From Hymenobacter chitinivorans DSM 11115 (GTDB taxonomy: Bacteria; Bacteroidota; Bacteroidia; Cytophagales; Hymenobacteraceae): a stretch of 64,000 nucleotides of DNA. Below the pieces are notes generated by a model. The model saw only the letters and a program-made list of their open reading frames with translations. It did not search any database and was not told the origin of the DNA. The position numbers and the translations under genes are program-made. Location: positions 310,001 to 374,000 of the forward strand of contig NZ_PGFA01000004.1 of NCBI RefSeq assembly GCF_002797555.1. The letters run 5' to 3'. Shown here piece after piece: positions 8,484-16,773 of the stretch (positions are counted from its first letter, which is position 1; every line of letters begins with the position of its first letter).

Positions 8484-8517
8484 CACATTAGTCACATTAG
8501 CACCTGAGCACATTAAA
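8484..8517. repeat. Period-8 junction arm (AATGTGCT word), right of S23-type gene
   Basis: On the minus strand this reads TTAATGTG, CTCAGGTG, CTAATGTG and so on, forming the partner of 8023-8070. Its 20-bp core at 8495-8514 is the exact reverse complement of AATGTGCTCAGGTGCTAATG at 10292-10311, so copies bracket both the S23-type gene and tldD. Confidence 0.85.
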
Positions 8518-8519
8518 TA

Positions 8520-10169
8520 TTACCCGATCTTACGGGCCGTATTGATGATGTTGACGCCGTTGAAGCGGGTGGTGGCGGAGCCGTGGCTCACGGCCGACAC
8601 CTGGGGCGGCTGGCCTTTGCCGTCGAAGAAGGAGCCGAACAGGCGGTAGTCCGACTCGTCGCAGATGGCCGCGCAGCTGTTCCAGAATTCCTGGGTATTA
8701 GCCTGGTAGGCAACATCCTCGAGCATGCCGGCAATTTTGCCCTTCTCAATGGCGTAGAACACCGTGCCGCCAAACTGGAAGTTGTAGCGCTGCTGGTCGA
8801 TGCTGAACGAGCCGCGGCCGGCAATGTAGATGCCCTTGTCGACGCCCTTAATCATGTCGTCGACGCTCATCTTCTGGGTGCCGGGCTTGAGGCTGATATT
8901 GGCCATGCGCTGGAACTGCACATCCTGCCACGACTGGGCGTAGCAGCAGCCATCCGACTCATTCTGGCCCACGATGGGCGCCTGGTCCCGGATTTTCTGG
9001 TAGTCCACCAGCATGCCGTCCTTGATGATGTCCCACTGCTTGGTTTTGACGCCCTCGTCGTCGTAGCCCACCGCGCCCAGGGAGCCGGGCTGGGTTTTGT
9101 CGGCAATGATGTTGACCAGCTTCGAGCCGTAGGGCTTGTTCTGCTTTTTCCACTCCAGAGTGGCAAACGAGGTACCGGCGTAGTTGGCCTCGTAGCCCAG
9201 CACGCGGTCCAGCTCGGTGGCGTGCCCGATGCTTTCGTGGATGGTCAGGCCCAGGTGGTTGGGGTCGAGCACGATGTCGTACTTGCCCGGCGTCACCGAC
9301 TTGGCCGTGAGCTTGCCTTTGGCCTGCTGGGCGGCCAGGGCCGCGTCTTCCAGCATGTCGTAGCTGTTTTTGTAGCCAATCAGGCCCGTGCCGCTGGGGC
9401 CGGCAATCTTGTCGGCGGCCTTGGGCATCAGGTACTCGTAGCCCATGCCCATGGGGGCGCTCAGGGCTTCGCGGGTCCGGAACTTGCCGGTGGTGCGGTC
9501 CACGGCCGTCACGCCGAACGTGGGCCAGATGCGGTGCACGTCCTGGTCGATGTAGGAGCCGTCGGTGCTGGCGAAGTACTTCTGCTCGTTGATCTGGAAC
9601 AGGGCCGAGTTGACGAAGTTGGCGCCGTTGTCGAGGGCTTTGGCGTTGGCGGCCAGCATGAGTTCTACTTTCTGGGCAATGGGCACCTCGAAGGCGTTCT
9701 GCACAATCGGGGTTTTCCAGCTCACCTCGCCGTAGCCTTTCTGCGGGGCCAGGTTCACCTTGTCCTTCTGTACTTTAGAATTGGCCTTGGCAATCTGGAC
9801 GGCCAGTTGGGCGGCTTTGGCCAGGCCGGCTTCGGTTACGGTGTTGGTGGCCGCGAAGCCCCAGGTACCGTTGGCCAGCACCCGCACCCCGGCCCCGAAA
9901 CTCTCGCCGCTGGCAATGTTCTGGACCTGCTTTTCGCGGGTGAAGATGCTCTGATTCAGGTAGCGCCCGATGCGCACGTCGGCGTAGGAGGCCCCCGCCG
10001 ACTTAGCCGCGTTCAGGGCGGCGTCGGCCAGACGCTTTTTCAGGGCGGGGTCCACGCCTTCCAGCAGCCGCTCCGGGTCAACCGGAGTGCCACCGAAACC
10101 GGGGAAACTGGGCAGGAACAGGGCGCCGGCCGCTAAGCTGGTCAGCCCGACAAAGTCGCGTCGTTTCAA
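8520..10169 (-). CDS. tldD: TldD-family zinc metallopeptidase with twin-arginine-like signal
   Basis: This is a 549-residue TldD-type protease. The zinc motif HESIGH is at residues 311-316, followed by the family's ATELDRVLGYEANYAGTSFA stretch, and the N-terminal domain carries the GESFGAGVRV turn. The N-terminus reads KRRDFVGLTSLAAGALFLP, which looks like a twin-arginine export signal. The likely start is TTG at 10169, as no ATG gives this conserved N-terminus. It should pair with the PmbA-like protein encoded downstream. The export-type signal on only one partner is odd, unless both act in different places or the signal is retained as an anchor. Confidence 0.9.
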   Translation of the reverse strand: MKRRDFVGLTSLAAGALFLPSFPGFGGTPVDPERLLEGVDPALKKRLADAALNAAKSAGASYADVRIGRYLNQSIFTREKQVQNIASGESFGAGVRVLANGTWGFAATNTVTEAGLAKAAQLAVQIAKANSKVQKDKVNLAPQKGYGEVSWKTPIVQNAFEVPIAQKVELMLAANAKALDNGANFVNSALFQINEQKYFASTDGSYIDQDVHRIWPTFGVTAVDRTTGKFRTREALSAPMGMGYEYLMPKAADKIAGPSGTGLIGYKNSYDMLEDAALAAQQAKGKLTAKSVTPGKYDIVLDPNHLGLTIHESIGHATELDRVLGYEANYAGTSFATLEWKKQNKPYGSKLVNIIADKTQPGSLGAVGYDDEGVKTKQWDIIKDGMLVDYQKIRDQAPIVGQNESDGCCYAQSWQDVQFQRMANISLKPGTQKMSVDDMIKGVDKGIYIAGRGSFSIDQQRYNFQFGGTVFYAIEKGKIAGMLEDVAYQANTQEFWNSCAAICDESDYRLFGSFFDGKGQPPQVSAVSHGSATTRFNGVNIINTARKIG

Positions 10170-10291
10170 GGGGTAGAGTTTTAGATAGAAGAAGGGGAAG
10201 CAGTTTAGGCAGAAATGCAGAAAAATTCAATTTCAATAGACCACGTTGCCGCGGGCAGGCTGCACGAAGTGAAGAAAAGGTGAAGGAGGGG

Positions 10292-10372
10292 AATGTGCTC
10301 AGGTGCTAATGAGGAGAATTGCTAATGCTTAATGTGCAAAATGAGGTTGAATGTGGGGAATGTGAGAAATGA
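10292..10372. repeat. AATGTGCT-type junction repeat upstream of tldD
   Basis: This contains an exact 20-bp copy (10292-10311) of the core found at 8495-8514, then looser copies (GCTAATGCTTAATGTGC, GGGGAATGTGAG). It is the first part of the 413-bp gap between tldD and the McrC gene. Confidence 0.75.
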
Positions 10373-10377
10373 AAAAA

Positions 10378-10541
10378 CGTGTCATGGCGCAGCCGCAGCC
10401 GTGGCCATCCGTCCGCTGAAATGAGCGGAGTGTTCTACGTGAAAAGCCCTTTACTCCAACTGGAATAAAGGGCTTTCTGATAATAGGGCATTTGTCACGG
10501 GCAGAGGACGGCTGGCTACGACTGCGCTCCGCCATGACACG
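10378..10541. repeat. REP-like element with inverted ends
   Basis: A perfect 12-bp inverted pair (CGTGTCATGGCG at 10378-10389, complement at 10530-10541) extends imperfectly inward through a GCGCAG-like stretch. It encloses a small hairpin and the terminator at 10443. It lies in the tldD to mcrC gap, where I see no gene. Confidence 0.65.
10443..10476. terminator. Rho-independent terminator hairpin
   Basis: An 11-bp stem (AAAGCCCTTTA with its complement) has A and T at the ends. It lies downstream of the McrBC genes, which read on the minus strand, and could stop their transcripts before tldD. Confidence 0.65.
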
Positions 10542-10549
10542 AGTCGAAG

Positions 10550-10588
10550 AACGACAACTCACCAGTTCACCAGTTCACAAGTTCACCG
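10550..10588. repeat. GTGAA-type period-8 junction arm at the mcrC stop
   Basis: On the minus strand this reads CGGTGAAC, TTGTGAAC, TGGTGAAC, TGGTGAGT, TGTCGTT. The TGA stop of the McrC gene is itself part of the first unit. Similar arms occur at 16660, 18383, 20498, 21101, 29748 and 63133. Confidence 0.8.
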
Positions 10589-11614
10589 AATCAGCGCCAG
10601 CAGATCGGCGGCGATGCCGGGCCAAGGCTGGTTGAGGTCGATGGTAACGACGCGCACGGGAAAGCCGCCCAGGGTGTAGCGGGCCGCTACTTCCTGTTGG
10701 GCGGCGGGGTAGAGCAGGATGCCTTCGAGCTGCTGCCCGGGCAGGGCCGGCTGATTCTGTAAGTAGGCGTAGAGCTGGTAGAGGTGGGGCGAAATGAGCT
10801 TCTGCTGGTCATAGCGCGGGCGCAGAGCCGCGGTGTAGTACTTCGTGTCGAGGATGATTTTGCGCTCGGGGGCTTCCAGGGTGGTGTCGGTTATCATCAC
10901 CGGCAGCAGGGCCATATCGGTGGGCTGCTCGGCGGCGGCCTGCCAGGCTATGGTTTCGGACAGTACCCGGAAGTAGCGCTGCTCGTGGCGGTAAAAGTTG
11001 CGCACAAAGGCCTCAAAGAGCTGGGCCATGAGCCGCTCGTCGCGCCGGAAATCCCGAAACCGGGCGCGCCCAGCCGCGTCGGGGGCGGGCAGGGCGCTGT
11101 CGTGCAGCAGGGTGCAGATATTGAGTAGAAAAGCTTCCCGGCCCGAAAGGCGGAGCCGCCGGACCTGCCGCAGCGTGTGCCTGGTACAAGCCGTGGGCGT
11201 GATGGAAGCCGGAAAGCGCCGCTGCACCACCCGCACTTGCTGGCGCAAGGCCGTGGGCAGACTGCGGGTGCGGCCGAGCTGCTCAAGCTGGCCCAGCAGG
11301 AGCTGGTTGAACGGCGTGTTGGGCCCTAGCTCGTCGTAGGCGCACACGGCCCGGCCCCGGCGCAGCAAGTCCCGGCTGAGCGAAGGCGCCAGCAGCAGCC
11401 GGCCCCGCAGCTCGGGCAGTTCTTCTTCGCGCTCAGTGTAGGCCGTTTCCAGGCCGTGGCGCAGCAGGCGCTGGGTGCCCGAAAGCAGTACCTGAGTCAG
11501 CAACTCCAGGGGCTTATGAAACGGGGCCGCGGTTATGGCCTGCAGCTCCACTTGCTCGGGCAGGCGGTTCCAGGCGTAGCAGAGCAGGTAGTACAGGTTC
11601 TGAATCGGAATCAT
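10583..11614 (-). CDS. mcrC: McrC-like restriction subunit (PD-(D/E)XK nuclease)
   Basis: This is a 343-residue protein. The McrC start is PIQNLYYLLCYAW, the middle domain has ELRGRLLLAPSLSRDLLRRG, and the C-terminal nuclease signature consists of an Asp in MITDTTLE followed by ILDTKYY. I chose the ATG at 11614 because it opens directly on the conserved N-terminus. McrC supplies DNA cleavage for the McrB GTPase ring, which recognises modified or foreign DNA. The McrB-like gene is 7 bp upstream on the same strand, so this is a two-gene operon. The stop codon lies in a GTGAA-type repeat. Confidence 0.85.
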   Translation of the reverse strand: MIPIQNLYYLLCYAWNRLPEQVELQAITAAPFHKPLELLTQVLLSGTQRLLRHGLETAYTEREEELPELRGRLLLAPSLSRDLLRRGRAVCAYDELGPNTPFNQLLLGQLEQLGRTRSLPTALRQQVRVVQRRFPASITPTACTRHTLRQVRRLRLSGREAFLLNICTLLHDSALPAPDAAGRARFRDFRRDERLMAQLFEAFVRNFYRHEQRYFRVLSETIAWQAAAEQPTDMALLPVMITDTTLEAPERKIILDTKYYTAALRPRYDQQKLISPHLYQLYAYLQNQPALPGQQLEGILLYPAAQQEVAARYTLGGFPVRVVTIDLNQPWPGIAADLLALIR

Positions 11615-11621
11615 ACCGGTG

Positions 11622-12932
11622 CTAGGGCCGCAGCAGCTTTTTGCGGTGGGCGGCGGCCTTGGCGGGCTGGTCGAGCCAGTACTCATCGAGCAAAGGCGCA
11701 ATTTCCTGGGTCAGAACGGCGTCGAGCCAGGCCGGGGCTGCGGCCGGGTCAGTCGGCGGCTGGCAGAAGTAGCTGTGGCCGAGCTGAAAGTCGGGGCCCA
11801 GCTCGGGGTCGTCGGTTATGGCTTGGTTGAGCTCCGTGAGGCGGGCCACTACGCGGCTGATAACGGCGGGTGGTACTTGCTGCGCCGCCAGAAACTCCTG
11901 GAGTGGGGCGCCAAACTCGGGGGGCAGGGGCAGAAAGGCAAAGCGGCGGCGCAGGGCGTAGTCCAGGGGCGCCAACGACCGGTCGGCCGTGTTCATCGTG
12001 CCGATAACGAAGAGGTTGTCGGGCACGAAAAACCGGGCGGCTTCGGGCGGGGCGTAGGGCAGGCGCACGGCGTTGTGCGGCCCGCGCTTATCGGCTTCGA
12101 GCAAGAGCAGCAGTTCCCCAAAAATCCGGCTCACGTTACCCCGGTTGATTTCGTCAATCAGCAGAAAGTAGGGCTGGCCGGGCTCCTGGGCGGCCCGGCG
12201 GCACAGGTCGAGCAGCACGCCCGGCGTCAGCCGAAAGGCTCCGGTAGCGTCGGGCCGGAAGCCCTGGATAAAGTCTTCGTAGCTGTAGCTGGGGTGAAAC
12301 TGCACCAGCTCGATGCGGCGCGCATCGGTGCTGCCCAGCCCCAGCCAGGCCAGGCGGCGGGCCAGAAACGTTTTGCCCGTGCCCGGCGGGCCCTGCAGGA
12401 TCAGGTTGCGCCGCCGCTGCAGGGCCGCCTGGGCCTGGTCCAGCGTTTGGGCCGAAATAAACAGCTCTTGCAGGGCCTGGTCCCGGGTATAGGGCAAAGC
12501 TGGCGGCAGCTCGTAGGGCACCAGGGGCTCAGCGGCCACGGCCGCGGGTTTCTTGGCGGGCTTGGCGGCTACCGGTTCGTGCCCGTTGCCGGTGTAAAGC
12601 TCCTGCATGGCTTCCTGGGCGGCCAGCTCGCCGTCGTGGGGCGAGTTGGCCAGCACCGGCCGCTTAGTGGTCACCGTAAAGTCGAGGCGCTCCAGCAGGT
12701 TGTTGGTGGGGTTGCCGGCCAGCAGGGGTAGAGCGGCGTCGGGCTGCCCGCTGGCCAGGCGGAAGGCCAGCTGCAGCACCGGCCGCGGCGGGTAGCGCCG
12801 GCCTTTGTACACCAAATCGTACACCGTGCTAGGCGGCAGCGGCTGGCTTTCCCGGTCAATCTGGCGCAGGGCGCGCAGCACATGGTCACGGGTAAGCTGG
12901 GCGGGCGTAAACGGGGCGGCGGAGTCGGGCAT
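11622..12932 (-). CDS. mcrB: McrB-like AAA+ NTPase with a ScoMcrA-like N-terminal domain
   Basis: This is a 436-residue protein. The N-terminal domain reads LTRDHVLRALRQIDRE ... STVYDLVYKGRRYPPRPVLQ (residues 13-55), which resembles the 'head' domain of ScoMcrA-type proteins and not the classical McrB methyl-DNA reader. After a Pro/Ala linker comes the AAA+ core: Walker A GPPGTGKT (181-188), Walker B LLIDEINRG, and the McrB signature MNTADRS in the sensor region. I chose the ATG at 12932; a TTG seven codons upstream is possible. With McrC it forms an NTP-dependent restriction system. The target modification cannot be read from the sequence. Confidence 0.85.
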   Translation of the reverse strand: MPDSAAPFTPAQLTRDHVLRALRQIDRESQPLPPSTVYDLVYKGRRYPPRPVLQLAFRLASGQPDAALPLLAGNPTNNLLERLDFTVTTKRPVLANSPHDGELAAQEAMQELYTGNGHEPVAAKPAKKPAAVAAEPLVPYELPPALPYTRDQALQELFISAQTLDQAQAALQRRRNLILQGPPGTGKTFLARRLAWLGLGSTDARRIELVQFHPSYSYEDFIQGFRPDATGAFRLTPGVLLDLCRRAAQEPGQPYFLLIDEINRGNVSRIFGELLLLLEADKRGPHNAVRLPYAPPEAARFFVPDNLFVIGTMNTADRSLAPLDYALRRRFAFLPLPPEFGAPLQEFLAAQQVPPAVISRVVARLTELNQAITDDPELGPDFQLGHSYFCQPPTDPAAAPAWLDAVLTQEIAPLLDEYWLDQPAKAAAHRKKLLRP

Positions 12933-13023
12933 CAGGTCGGAAAGTACACGCAAAACGCTAATAAACCGCCCCGGGTTCGGCAGCTAGCCGCGGCGCGGCG
13001 ATTCAGTAAGTGCGCGTTGCTGC

Positions 13024-15117
13024 TTATTCGGCTACCTGGTGCTCGCGCCGGATACCGAGCTTTTTCATCCGGGCTTCCAGCGTTTTGGCGTTGATATCGA
13101 GGATGGCCGCCGCGCCGTTGGGGCCGCTCACCCGGCCACCAGTGCGCTTCAGGGCCGCCAGGATATGGTCCCGTTCCTGCTCCTTGAGGGTTTTGAGCGG
13201 CTGGTTCTGCTCCAGAAACGACAACGACGGCCCGGCCTGGGCTGCGGCGGCCGAAAAGCCGGCAAACTCCAGAAACGGGCCCTGGCTTACAATGACGGCC
13301 TGCTCCAGCACGTGTTCCAGCTCCCGCACGTTGCCGGGCCAGGCGTACTGCTGCATGGCCCGCAAGTCCCGCTCCCGCAGGCCGCGCACGGGCTTGCCCA
13401 TCTGCTTGGTAAACCGCTCCAGAAAGTGGCGCATCAGGGGCTCGATATCCTCGGGCCGCTCCCGCAACGCCGGTAGCCGGATGGGAAACACGTTGAGCCG
13501 GTAGTACAAGTCGGCGCGGAAACGGCCCGCGGCTACCTCGTCTTCTAGCACCCGGTTGGTGGCCGCAATAACGCGCACGTCGGTGTGAATCACGCGCCGC
13601 CCCCCGATTCGCTCAAACTCCTTTTCCTGGAGTACCCGCAGCAGTTTGGCCTGCAAATCAAGGGGCAGCTCGCCTACTTCATCCAGGAAAATAGTGCCGC
13701 CGTCGGCCAGCTCAAACTTGCCGATGCGCCGGTCGTGGGCCCCGGTAAAGGCGCCTTTCTCGTGCCCAAACAGCTCACTCTCGATAAGCTGAGCGGGCAA
13801 AGCGGCGCAGTTAAGCTTAATCAGGGCCCGTTCCTGCCGGGGCGACAGGTTGTGCAGGGCCCGGGCCACCAGCTCCTTGCCCGTGCCGGTTTCACCCGTA
13901 ATCAGCACCGTGGTATCGGTGGGGGCCACTTGGCTGATGCGGGTCTGGACCTGCTGCATGATGGCGCTCTGGCCCACGAAGTCCTCGAACTTGGCCGTGG
14001 TGTTGATTTCGTCGATGAGGTAGGTTTTTTCCCGCTCCAGCTGGGCCCGTAGCGCTTCAATCTGCTCGAAGGCGTACAGGTTCTGCATGGCCAGCGTGAT
14101 TTGCGGGGCCAGGCTCATCACCAGGGCCAGGTCGTCGGCGGTGAAGGCGTCGGGGCGGCGGGCGGCCAGCACCAGGGCTGCGGCATGCTCGCCCTTGTTC
14201 CAGAGCGGTACGCCCAGCATCGAGCGGGTGCCGTTTTTTTCCATAGCGTACTGCAGCATGCGGTAGCGCCGGGCGGCCAGCTCAAATTCGGGCCCGGTAA
14301 AGATAACCGGTTCGGTGAAGGCCCCGATGATTTCGGCCTGCATCTGTTCCCGCTCGGGCACGCCTTCCCAGCGGCTTTCATCCAGGAGCAAAAATGTGCC
14401 GTCGGGCTGCTTCGAGAATTCCACGAAGCCCTGGGTGCCCGTGGCCGGCCGCCGTATCCGGACGCCGAAGTAGTCGATGGCCACAATCCGGTCAATTTCC
14501 TCGGCGACGGTCAGAAACAGGGCCGCCCGGTCTTTGCGGCTGAGTAGGGCGTTGTTTACCGTGAGCTGCAAGGACTTTTCCCGCTCCCGCCGGGCCACTT
14601 CCTCGTAGGCCATCGTGTTGCTGACGGCCACGGCGACCAGGCTACCAATCTTTTCGAGCAGGGTAAAATCCTCCAGGGTAAGCTCGGGCCGGCGTCGGGC
14701 CGCCATCGAGAGCAGGCCGATGAGCTGCCCACCGGTGCGCAGGGGCACGAAGGTGGAGAAGAAAATACCCCGCTGCTGCATGAGCAAGAAAGGCATAAAC
14801 TCCGGGTAGTCGGAGGCCAGCTCCCGGATGTCGACCACCTGCACGTGCGGGTCCCGCACGAACAACTCAGTGGGCGAGCCGGCTACCGGCGTAGCCTGGG
14901 CCATCTGTTCGGCGTAGGGCGGCACGTCGCCCATGTAGTCGCGCATAAATAGGCGCTTAAACTGGTGCGTAGCGTCGAAAGTCACCACGGCAATCATGTC
15001 GAAGGGAAATATTAGCCGGAGTTTTTCGGTGACAATCTGAAACAGCTTTTCCTTACTCCGAGTAGTAGCAATAGCCTCGTTCAGATACAGCAGCAAGGAT
15101 TCATCCTGGTTAGGCAT
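13024..15117 (-). CDS. Sigma-54-dependent transcription activator with two GAF domains
   Basis: This is a 697-residue enhancer-binding protein. Two GAF-type sensor domains (about 15-175 and 185-360) are joined by a helical linker. The AAA+ domain has Walker A GETGTGKE (around 408) and the sigma-54 contact loop GAFTGA (around 455), followed by FLDEVGELPLDLQAKLLRVL and ATNR. The C-terminus is a Fis-type helix-turn-helix (HILAALKRTGGRVSGPNGAA). The GAF pair resembles FhlA/NorR-like regulators and suggests small-molecule or redox sensing. It diverges from the TolC-led efflux operon; the twin palindromes at 15131-15177 and the promoter at 15286 make that operon its likely target. Confidence 0.9.
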   Translation of the reverse strand: MPNQDESLLLYLNEAIATTRSKEKLFQIVTEKLRLIFPFDMIAVVTFDATHQFKRLFMRDYMGDVPPYAEQMAQATPVAGSPTELFVRDPHVQVVDIRELASDYPEFMPFLLMQQRGIFFSTFVPLRTGGQLIGLLSMAARRRPELTLEDFTLLEKIGSLVAVAVSNTMAYEEVARREREKSLQLTVNNALLSRKDRAALFLTVAEEIDRIVAIDYFGVRIRRPATGTQGFVEFSKQPDGTFLLLDESRWEGVPEREQMQAEIIGAFTEPVIFTGPEFELAARRYRMLQYAMEKNGTRSMLGVPLWNKGEHAAALVLAARRPDAFTADDLALVMSLAPQITLAMQNLYAFEQIEALRAQLEREKTYLIDEINTTAKFEDFVGQSAIMQQVQTRISQVAPTDTTVLITGETGTGKELVARALHNLSPRQERALIKLNCAALPAQLIESELFGHEKGAFTGAHDRRIGKFELADGGTIFLDEVGELPLDLQAKLLRVLQEKEFERIGGRRVIHTDVRVIAATNRVLEDEVAAGRFRADLYYRLNVFPIRLPALRERPEDIEPLMRHFLERFTKQMGKPVRGLRERDLRAMQQYAWPGNVRELEHVLEQAVIVSQGPFLEFAGFSAAAAQAGPSLSFLEQNQPLKTLKEQERDHILAALKRTGGRVSGPNGAAAILDINAKTLEARMKKLGIRREHQVAE

Positions 15118-15130
15118 AGTTGTCGGTTAT

Positions 15131-15177
15131 TCCTGAAATATCAGGATTTGTTTTTAGGATTTCCTGAAATATCAGGA
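15131..15177. promoter_or_regulatory. Two identical palindromic operators (likely activator sites)
   Basis: The perfect 16-bp palindrome TCCTGAAATATCAGGA occurs at 15131-15146 and again at 15162-15177. The spacing is 31 bp start to start, close to three helical turns. The sites lie 14 bp upstream of the activator gene and about 110-155 bp upstream of the -24/-12-like element, the usual place for enhancer sites of a sigma-54 activator. Confidence 0.8.
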
Positions 15178-15285
15178 TAACAGTCCATCCTCCGCATAGT
15201 TTTCAAACCCAGTTAACAAAAAAATAAACCTTGATTCTACGCTACCAGGGCCGATTTTCAGAAAAATTAATCCGGCTTTAATGGG

Positions 15286-15301
15286 TTGGCACAAGGTTAG
15301 G
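15286..15301 (+). promoter_or_regulatory. Sigma-54-like -24/-12 promoter for the efflux operon
   Basis: TTGGCACAAGGTTAGG has the -24 box TTGGCAC, then GG-N10-GG where the consensus is GG-N10-GC, so one key base deviates. Transcription would begin near 15312, about 20 bp before the TolC start. The neighbouring sigma-54 activator gene supports the call. Confidence 0.55.
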
Positions 15302-15332
15302 TAAAGGCCGCTCACCAACAAGTCGTATTCTG

Positions 15333-16658
15333 ATGCTTTCCCGACCAACAATTGCCGTTCCGCTTCTCGCCCTCGGGCTGGTTTCGGTAGCCGGTGCGGC
15401 CCACGCGCAGGGCCCGATTATTTCCGATTCTCTTTCCTTAGACGGCACCATCCGCTCGGTATTAGACGCCAACCCCGCTATTACCACCCTCGAAGAAGAG
15501 GTAAACGCGGCCACCAGCCGGGTAACCCAGAGCCGGGGCGGCTTTTTGCCCCAGGTGACGGGCACGGCTACCTACACCCGTATCGACCCGGTCGTGAAGC
15601 TGCAAATTGCGCCCGACGCGCCGGCCTTCCAGTTTCAGCCCAACAACAACTACGACGCCCACATTACGCTGCAGTACGGGCTGCTCGACTTCGGCAAGAA
15701 GGATGCAACCTATAACCTGGCCGAAAGCCGCCGTATCACCGCCGTTGACAACATCAACGTGACCCGGCGCGACCTGGCGTACTCGGCCGCGCAGGTGTAC
15801 TACAACATTCTGTTTGTGCGCGAGAGTATCAAGGTGCAGGATGCCCAAATTGCCTCCCTGCGCCAGCACCAGCGCGAAATGGAAAAGCGCGTGGAAGGCG
15901 GCGTGAGCACCAAGTTTGACGTGACGACCACCCAGGTGCGCATCACCCAGGCCCAGAACACCCGCATCGACCTGGTAAACCAGCTCCAGAACCAGCAGGT
16001 GCAGCTGGCCCGCCTGCTCCACAAGCCCGAATACGTGAATGTGCCCGTCCGCGGAGCTTTCACCTACAACCCCCAGGCCGTGGACGTGAATGCGGCCCTG
16101 AACCAGGCCGTGGAAAACCGCCCGGAGGTGAAGCTGGCCCGCGACGCCGAGCAAACAGCCAACCTTAACCTCAAGCTCATTGAGCGCAGCAACATGCCCG
16201 TGCTCGGTATCGGCGGACAGGTGGGGGCCAAAAACGGCTACCAGCCCGAGCTCAACCGGATTCGGCCCAACACGGTGGGCGTGGTGCAGCTGAACGTGCC
16301 GATTTACGACGGCAACAAGAACAAAAACCAGCGGGTTGAAGCCCTGGCCAATATCCGTGGGGCTCAGTCGCGCATCCAGGACACCCAGGAGCAAATCCGG
16401 GCCGATGTGCGGCAGGCCGCCAACAACATGCAGGCCAGCACCGCCCGCTACGAAAACTCCCAGCTCCAGATTTCGCAGGCCTCCGACGCCCTGACCCGGG
16501 CCCAGGCCCGCTACCGCTACGGCGTTGGCTCCAACCTCGACGTGCTGGACGCCGAAACCTCCCTGGCCCAGGCCCGCCTGGCCCGCCTGCAGGCCATCTA
16601 CAACTACACCCTCGGCCAATACCAGCTCAAGCGCGCCACCGGCGAGCAGATTTGGTAG
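15333..16658 (+). CDS. TolC-family outer-membrane efflux protein
   Basis: This is a 441-residue protein. The signal peptide is at residues 1-25 (cleavage after AHA). It has the two repeated long helical hairpins of the family, with typical stretches SLDGTIRSVLDANPAI near the start, DLAYSAAQVYYNILFVRESIKVQ, and in the second half ALTRAQARYRYGVGSNLDVLDAETSLAQARL. It forms the outer-membrane exit duct for a tripartite pump. It is the first gene of the operon with a universal stress protein, an EmrA-like adaptor and an EmrB-like transporter, which together make a complete drug efflux system. Confidence 0.92.
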   Translation: MLSRPTIAVPLLALGLVSVAGAAHAQGPIISDSLSLDGTIRSVLDANPAITTLEEEVNAATSRVTQSRGGFLPQVTGTATYTRIDPVVKLQIAPDAPAFQFQPNNNYDAHITLQYGLLDFGKKDATYNLAESRRITAVDNINVTRRDLAYSAAQVYYNILFVRESIKVQDAQIASLRQHQREMEKRVEGGVSTKFDVTTTQVRITQAQNTRIDLVNQLQNQQVQLARLLHKPEYVNVPVRGAFTYNPQAVDVNAALNQAVENRPEVKLARDAEQTANLNLKLIERSNMPVLGIGGQVGAKNGYQPELNRIRPNTVGVVQLNVPIYDGNKNKNQRVEALANIRGAQSRIQDTQEQIRADVRQAANNMQASTARYENSQLQISQASDALTRAQARYRYGVGSNLDVLDAETSLAQARLARLQAIYNYTLGQYQLKRATGEQIW

Positions 16659-16659
16659 C

Positions 16660-16770
16660 GGTGAATGAGTGAAATGGTGAATGAGTGAAGTAGCCTCCGG
16701 TACGGTACTGCACCCATCGAATATTTCCTCCCATACCACTTCACTCATTCACTCATTCCCCACTTCACCA
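16660..16770. repeat. Inverted pair of GTGAA-type period-8 arms
   Basis: The left arm 16660-16690 (GGTGAATG, AGTGAAAT, GGTGAATG, AGTGAAG) and the right arm 16736-16770 on the opposite strand enclose about 45 bp. They fill the gap from just after the TolC stop to 3 bp before the start of the next gene, so an mRNA hairpin would present or hide that start. Confidence 0.8.
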
Positions 16771-16773
16771 GTT

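Noticed and set aside
10329..10562. A 77-codon minus-strand frame in the tldD-mcrC gap
   Set aside because: It runs through the REP-like element and a terminator, is Arg/Ser-rich and has no domain.
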